Positions 60,563-64,000 of a DNA stretch of 64,000 nt are shown one piece after another. The notes beneath the pieces were generated by a model that worked only from the letters and a program-made list of their open reading frames with translations, was not told the DNA's origin and searched no databases. The stretch comes from Planctomycetota bacterium. GTDB lineage: Bacteria; Planctomycetota; UBA1135; GCA-002686595. Location: NCBI GenBank assembly GCA_022446815.1, contig JAKVCD010000026.1, positions 32,536 to 96,535 of the forward strand. Reading direction: 5' to 3'. A program made the position numbers and the translations under genes. Each line of letters starts with the position of its first letter. Position 1 is the first letter of the stretch.

Positions 60563-60937
60563 ATGACAGACCTCAGCCTCATCGCGCAGCTCTCAGCTGC
60601 GGTAATCATCTACGCAGTATGGATCTTCAGGCCCAAGATGAAGACGCCCTTTCGGTGCGCTGATGCAGGGGACCTCAAGGAAGAGTTCGAGGCCTATGGC
60701 CTGCCGGGCTGGTCTCTCTATGTCATAGGTGCGCTCAAGCTAAGCATCGCGACTGCTCTGGTTGTAGGCGTTTGGGTGCCCGCTTTAATTGCGCCTGCGG
60801 CAGGTGCGCTCGCTGCACTCATGCTCGGGGCGGTGCTCATGCACTTGAAGATGAGGGGTGACAGTCTGGTGAAAGCTGCTCCTGCCTCGCTGATGCTTTT
60901 GCTGTGCCTCTTTGTGCTCATGCAAAGCCAAGGCTGA
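60563..60937 (+). CDS. DoxX-like membrane protein
   Basis: A 124-residue four-helix membrane protein of the DoxX/DoxD-like group (helices about 10-20, 48-68, 72-92, 100-120). The segment YGLPGWSLYVIGALKLSIATALVVGVW matches the family pattern. Some relatives are quinone-linked oxidoreductase subunits but most have no known role. It stands alone; the 283-bp region after it contains only a hairpin. Confidence 0.78.
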   Translation: MTDLSLIAQLSAAVIIYAVWIFRPKMKTPFRCADAGDLKEEFEAYGLPGWSLYVIGALKLSIATALVVGVWVPALIAPAAGALAALMLGAVLMHLKMRGDSLVKAAPASLMLLLCLFVLMQSQG

Positions 60938-61116
60938 TCTCCCATGTAAAGGAGGGTGCGCAGCTCTCGTTTCTCGTCCTAGAGATCTCGAAGGGGGGCG
61001 TCAGCCGCGGACCCGTGTGAGAGTGCTCTGCCTCATGTGTGTCAGCAGTCGCCTCAGTAGGCGGGCTCTTCTAGGTTAAAGCTTGTGCCCTCTCTTCTGA
61101 GGGACAGTGTGGTTTT

Positions 61117-61134
61117 GCCCGGCCGAAGCCGGGC
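61117..61134 (-). terminator. UUCG-tetraloop hairpin downstream of the ROK gene
   Basis: In minus-strand sense GCCCGGC-TTCG-GCCGGGC, 7 bp with a hyperstable UUCG loop, 87 bp after the ROK stop. The bases after it are AAAACC rather than T, so intrinsic termination is uncertain. The rest of the 283-bp gap 60938-61220 shows no gene. Confidence 0.45.
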
Positions 61135-61220
61135 TCACCATCAACAAGCGCATTCAGTCGCGACACTTCATACAGATCTGCTCTCTCTTCTCCTTCTCGA
61201 CTAGGCCAGGGTGTATCCGC

Positions 61221-62546
61221 CTAGGTCGTGTGGGCGGCGACTTCGACGTCAAGAGGAGTAGGAAATAAGGTGGGGTCATCAAGGGCAGCGCGCAGGATGA
61301 GGGTCGCGGCCCCTCGCGCTGTGCCTTCGATCCCAAGGGTGCTCGTGACGAGCTGTGACTGTTTAACCGAGGCGGAGGGGCTGCGCTCTCCTAGTGCATC
61401 TTTTAGCGGCCTCAGGAGCAGCTCACCTGCACGGGTCAGGCTCCCGCCGAACACGACCTTTGCAGGGTTGAAGAGGTTCAGCATCGCGGCCACCCCGATC
61501 GCGAGGTGGCGGCCAGCGTCTTCGACGATGAGGCGCGCGAGACGATCTCCCTCGCAGGCTTCCTCGACTAGGCGGCTCACTGTGAGGCCTCTGCGCGGGA
61601 GCGTGCTCTTGGGGTGCTCGGGCCTGAGGTCATGAGCTCGTTGTACGAGCTTCTCAGTCCCCATTCGAAGATTGAGGCAGCCGGTGAGTCCGCAGACGCA
61701 CTCGCCAGCTGAGGGGTCTACGGGGATGTGCCCGATCTCGCCAGCGATACCTGTCGTACCACGGTAGATGTCGCCGTTGATGATGAGTCCTGCACCTACG
61801 GCGGTAGCGACTTTGATGTAGGCGAGGTCTCGGCCGTCTCTGCCGGCTCCCCACCACTGCTCCGAGAGAGCGCCGAGGTTGGCGTCGTTGTCCATTCCAA
61901 CCGGGACGCGGTAGATGTTCTCTAGATGCTCGACGATGTTCAGGTCCTTCCACTTCGGCACGAAGAGCGGGGACAGGACCGTTGGGTTCTCAGGGTTAAC
62001 GGGGGAGGGGACTGCGATTCCGATGCCAACGAGGCGCTCACGGTCTATGGAGGCCTCGATGAGAGCGCCGTCGATGAGCCCACGCATGAGGCTCAAGGCT
62101 CCCTCTGGGTCTTCGCGCACGTCGAAAATCTTTGAGCGCCAAGCCTTTACCTGAGAGCGGAGGTCTGTGACCGCGACTGCGATGTGCGTCGCGCCCATGT
62201 CCACGCCTACGATCGCGTGAGCATCATCGTCGAAGCCGAGCATGATGGGCCGACGTCCTCCGCTTGAGTCGCCAGCGCCGGTCTCGCTCACTAAACCTGT
62301 CTCTAGGAGGTCAGCGACAATGGCTGAGATGGAAGAGCGGCTCAAACCTGTCCTCCTAGCCAAGTCCGCCCTAGAGATCAGCTTCTCACGCCAAATGAGG
62401 CGTAAGAGCAGGCCCCTGTGTTGACTTCGGATCTGTGAAGCTCCGAGTACTTGGGCGGTGGCATCCTCACTTGAGCCGGCCCAGTGGGCACCCGAGCTAG
62501 GTGCCAGGGGATTTTGGAGTCGTCGAATCACTCTGTTTGGAGACAC
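61221..62546 (-). CDS. ROK family transcriptional regulator/sugar kinase-like protein
   Basis: A 441-residue ROK protein with an N-terminal winged helix (about 45-115, SRADLARRTGLSRSSISAIV) and a sugar-kinase-like core (about 115-430). Kinase-fold marks: VGVDMGATHIAVAV, GIAVPSPVNP, DNDANLGAL (catalytic Asp) and the ROK zinc site GECVCGLTGCLN. Such proteins repress sugar genes and release DNA on binding a sugar, some also phosphorylate it. Divergent from the secreted protein at 62864; the 317-bp intergenic region contains an inverted repeat and two direct repeats that could be its operators. The first 40 residues may be leader sequence. Confidence 0.88.
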   Translation of the reverse strand: MSPNRVIRRLQNPLAPSSGAHWAGSSEDATAQVLGASQIRSQHRGLLLRLIWREKLISRADLARRTGLSRSSISAIVADLLETGLVSETGAGDSSGGRRPIMLGFDDDAHAIVGVDMGATHIAVAVTDLRSQVKAWRSKIFDVREDPEGALSLMRGLIDGALIEASIDRERLVGIGIAVPSPVNPENPTVLSPLFVPKWKDLNIVEHLENIYRVPVGMDNDANLGALSEQWWGAGRDGRDLAYIKVATAVGAGLIINGDIYRGTTGIAGEIGHIPVDPSAGECVCGLTGCLNLRMGTEKLVQRAHDLRPEHPKSTLPRRGLTVSRLVEEACEGDRLARLIVEDAGRHLAIGVAAMLNLFNPAKVVFGGSLTRAGELLLRPLKDALGERSPSASVKQSQLVTSTLGIEGTARGAATLILRAALDDPTLFPTPLDVEVAAHTT

Positions 62547-62571
62547 TTTGTGCGACAGGCGAACAAAGAGA

Positions 62572-62598
62572 GTGCCCCTTACGCACGCTTAGGGGCAC
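62572..62598. promoter_or_regulatory. Perfect inverted repeat upstream of the ROK gene
   Basis: GTGCCCCT (62572-62579) and AGGGGCAC (62591-62598) form an 8-bp inverted repeat with 11 bp between arms, 26 bp upstream of the ROK start codon. It could be an autoregulatory operator or an mRNA hairpin. Confidence 0.4.
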
Positions 62599-62615
62599 CT
62601 CGGCCAGCGGGCTTG

Positions 62616-62647
62616 GCTGAAAACATACTGCAAACCCGCTGAAAACA
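62616..62647. promoter_or_regulatory. Two GCTGAAAACA direct repeats, 22 bp apart
   Basis: GCTGAAAACA occurs at 62616-62625 and 62638-62647, start to start 22 bp, about two turns of DNA, so both copies face the same side. The second overlaps an AGCGGG/CCCGCT inverted repeat (62606-62611 with 62635-62640). The remainder of the 317-bp gap 62547-62863 shows no gene and no convincing -35/-10 pair. A candidate operator for the divergent genes. Confidence 0.4.
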
Positions 62648-62863
62648 GCATAACACCTTCCGGGGCTGAATGCTTGGCGAGCTACCGGAAATCGTGAGCT
62701 GTGTTAATCTATCTCGACAGCTTTGTTCACCTGAAGTACTATCTGGGTGAATGGAATAACCTACAAGGTTTCATTACGGATCCACACCGGTGTGCGCGAC
62801 GTCAGCTGGGGCTTTGGGAAGCCCCTGGTATCGCGCCTCCAATCCCCTAACCAATTTCTTCTC

Positions 62864-64000
62864 ATGCAATTTCGCATCAACAAACTTTTCCTCTCTTCGG
62901 CCCTGGCTTGCCTCGCGGCATCCACGGGTTGGGCTCAGGTAGGAACCTATAGCCAAGACTTTGAAGGCCTCGACATCACCAACCCTACAGCTCTCGGCGA
63001 CGATGGCTGGCTCGTTGGCGCCAACGTCTTCGATCCAAACGGCAACTATCTCTACAACTACTTCGCTTTCCCCGCACCCAACGGTGGCCCCGCATTCAGC
63101 GCGATCGTCCCTGACGGTCAGGGCGCTGGTCAAGGTGCTCAGTCGATCGTTGTCTACAACGACTACAACAACGGCGACCACAACTTCGGAAACCTCATCG
63201 AGGCCAACTTCTTCCGTGAGACCACGGTCGACGCGTCTGACGTCGGCAAGACCATGGTCTTTAGCTTTGACGGCGCATACAGGGATCTAGTGTCCCCCAC
63301 GACCGCGGCAGCGTTCATCAAGGTCATCGACACGAACACCTGGGGTCTTAGCGAGTACCAAGCTATCGACACGACCAACTTGCCTGCTGCTTGGGACACC
63401 TACACGATCTCGACAGAGATCCGTCCTGACCAGGTAGGTCACTTGTTCCAGATCGGCTTTATGAACACGACGAGTTTTTACACTGGCGCTGGCGTGCTCT
63501 ACGACAACATCAGTCTCAGCGAGGCGGTGGCCGGTCCGGACGAGTGCAGCGGCGCGACCGCTATCTCCGGCGACGGCGTGTACGCCTTCGACGCCACCTC
63601 GGCGACGACCGGTGCTGAGGGCCAGAACGAAGCTCTCTGCTACAACTTCGGCAGCTCTGCCATCGAAAACGACGTCTGGTTCGAGTGGACCTGCGCCGCG
63701 GACGGCACGGTCACTGTCTCGACCTGTGACGACGCCAGTGCGGACACTCGCCTCGCAGCATATGACGGCGCTGGTTGCCCGAGCGATGGCTCTGCGATCG
63801 CTTGCAACGACGACGCTTCTGGCTGCTCAGGCTTCACGTCTGTAATTAGCTTCGCTGGCACCAGCGGCTCGGTCTACATGATCCAGGTCGGCCACTTCCC
63901 CGGCACCGCCGGCGGCACTGGCAACATCACGGTCACGACGACTGCGCCTCCGACCGGTCCCAACCCGGACAACTGTGATGAGGCGACTGCGATCGCCGGT
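62864..64000 (+). CDS. Large secreted protein, N-terminal part (runs off the window)
   Basis: An open frame of 379 codons to the window end. Signal peptide MQFRINKLFLSSALACLAASTGWAQ, then a jelly-roll-like domain (about 28-222: DFEGLDITNPTALGDDGW, VFSFDGAYRDL). Next comes a repeat-like domain beginning DECSGATAISGDGVY (about 226-365) with WFEWTCAADGTVTVSTCDDAS, a pre-peptidase C-terminal-like beta-sandwich. A second copy seems to start at the end (NPDNCDEATAIAG). Codon use is biased toward AAC and GTC and less GC-rich than its neighbours, suggesting high expression. Divergent from the ROK regulator. Probably a surface or extracellular protein of several repeats. Confidence 0.82.
   Translation, partial: MQFRINKLFLSSALACLAASTGWAQVGTYSQDFEGLDITNPTALGDDGWLVGANVFDPNGNYLYNYFAFPAPNGGPAFSAIVPDGQGAGQGAQSIVVYNDYNNGDHNFGNLIEANFFRETTVDASDVGKTMVFSFDGAYRDLVSPTTAAAFIKVIDTNTWGLSEYQAIDTTNLPAAWDTYTISTEIRPDQVGHLFQIGFMNTTSFYTGAGVLYDNISLSEAVAGPDECSGATAISGDGVYAFDATSATTGAEGQNEALCYNFGSSAIENDVWFEWTCAADGTVTVSTCDDASADTRLAAYDGAGCPSDGSAIACNDDASGCSGFTSVISFAGTSGSVYMIQVGHFPGTAGGTGNITVTTTAPPTGPNPDNCDEATAIAG

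Noticed and set aside
61154..61336. Minus-strand frame ending ICMKCRD near the ROK stop, looking like a Cys ribbon tail
   Set aside because: Most of it overlaps the ROK gene in another frame, and only 15 residues would be independent; no start with a ribosome site was found.
1..64000. tRNA genes, CRISPR arrays, transposases, integrases or attachment sites
   Set aside because: No T-loop signatures in a cloverleaf context, no regularly spaced repeats and no recombinase motifs were found by eye; a covariance-model search would be decisive for tRNA.

Overview
The window is 64 kb of GC-rich bacterial chromosome, coding on both strands, with no rRNA, tRNA, insertion sequence, prophage or CRISPR array that I could recognise. 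The gene content suggests a Planctomycetota-type bacterium, probably free-living and perhaps marine (inference). The signs are a DUF1800/DUF1501 pair, CRTAC1-type VCBS/ASPIC-UnbV proteins, LamG and PQQ-type beta-propeller fusions carrying a methyltransferase-like domain, an M16 peptidase pair, a free-living Tlc-type nucleotide transporter homologue, and several secreted proteins that share one cysteine-containing C-terminal module.

Layout. 1-7.2 kb: secreted or lipoprotein enzymes (EEP phosphatase, M14-type amidohydrolase fused to a class I amidotransferase domain, D-threonine aldolase/D-serine dehydratase type PLP enzyme, squalene-cyclase-like repeat protein, PHP hydrolase). 7.2-19.0 kb: a ten-gene minus-strand operon with 4-7 bp overlaps or gaps of at most 8 bp. 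In transcription order it encodes an unknown membrane-anchored protein, an FtsX-type permease, a LolD-type ATPase, a beta-propeller protein, a LamG-LamG-FN3-methyltransferase-propeller fusion, a membrane-anchored tandem ModA, ModB, ModC, a MoaD-like carrier and a MoeB-like activating enzyme. This is my best candidate for an undescribed multi-gene system. 19-32 kb: four secreted proteins sharing the C-terminal module, a SMUG1-type uracil-DNA glycosylase, GrpB, zinc-ribbon membrane proteins, an MFS carrier, a sulfatase and a B3/B4 protein. 32-41 kb: ClC channel with CBS domains, bacilliredoxin, DUF1800/DUF1501, a small frameshifted cysteine protein, a DUF234-type ATPase and a Tlc-like transporter. 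41-51 kb: mostly housekeeping (dapA-pdxJ, rsmD, DUF454, recN, manA, rluB, M16 pair). 51-54 kb: a CRTAC1-thioredoxin protein interrupted by one in-frame UGA. 54-64 kb: sulfatase, class IV-type histone deacetylase, groES-groEL, response regulator, membrane dipeptidase, DoxX, ROK regulator, and a secreted protein that runs off the window.

The most striking single observation is at 51147-53999. Six VCBS repeats precede, and the seventh VCBS repeat, the ASPIC/UnbV domain and a CGPC thioredoxin domain follow, a single TGA codon in an otherwise uninterrupted frame. An 8-bp hairpin with a GUG loop starts 10 nt after the TGA, which fits the geometry of a bacterial SECIS. I read it as a candidate selenoprotein; a Cys-to-stop point mutation or sequencing error is the main alternative.

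Genes seem to cooperate in three places: the envelope/molybdenum operon, the ClC-bacilliredoxin-unknown cluster, and the M16 pair followed by the redox propeller protein. Non-coding features include a U-tract-terminated structured element at 20119-20212, phased direct repeats between the ROK gene and its divergent neighbour, and several hairpins.
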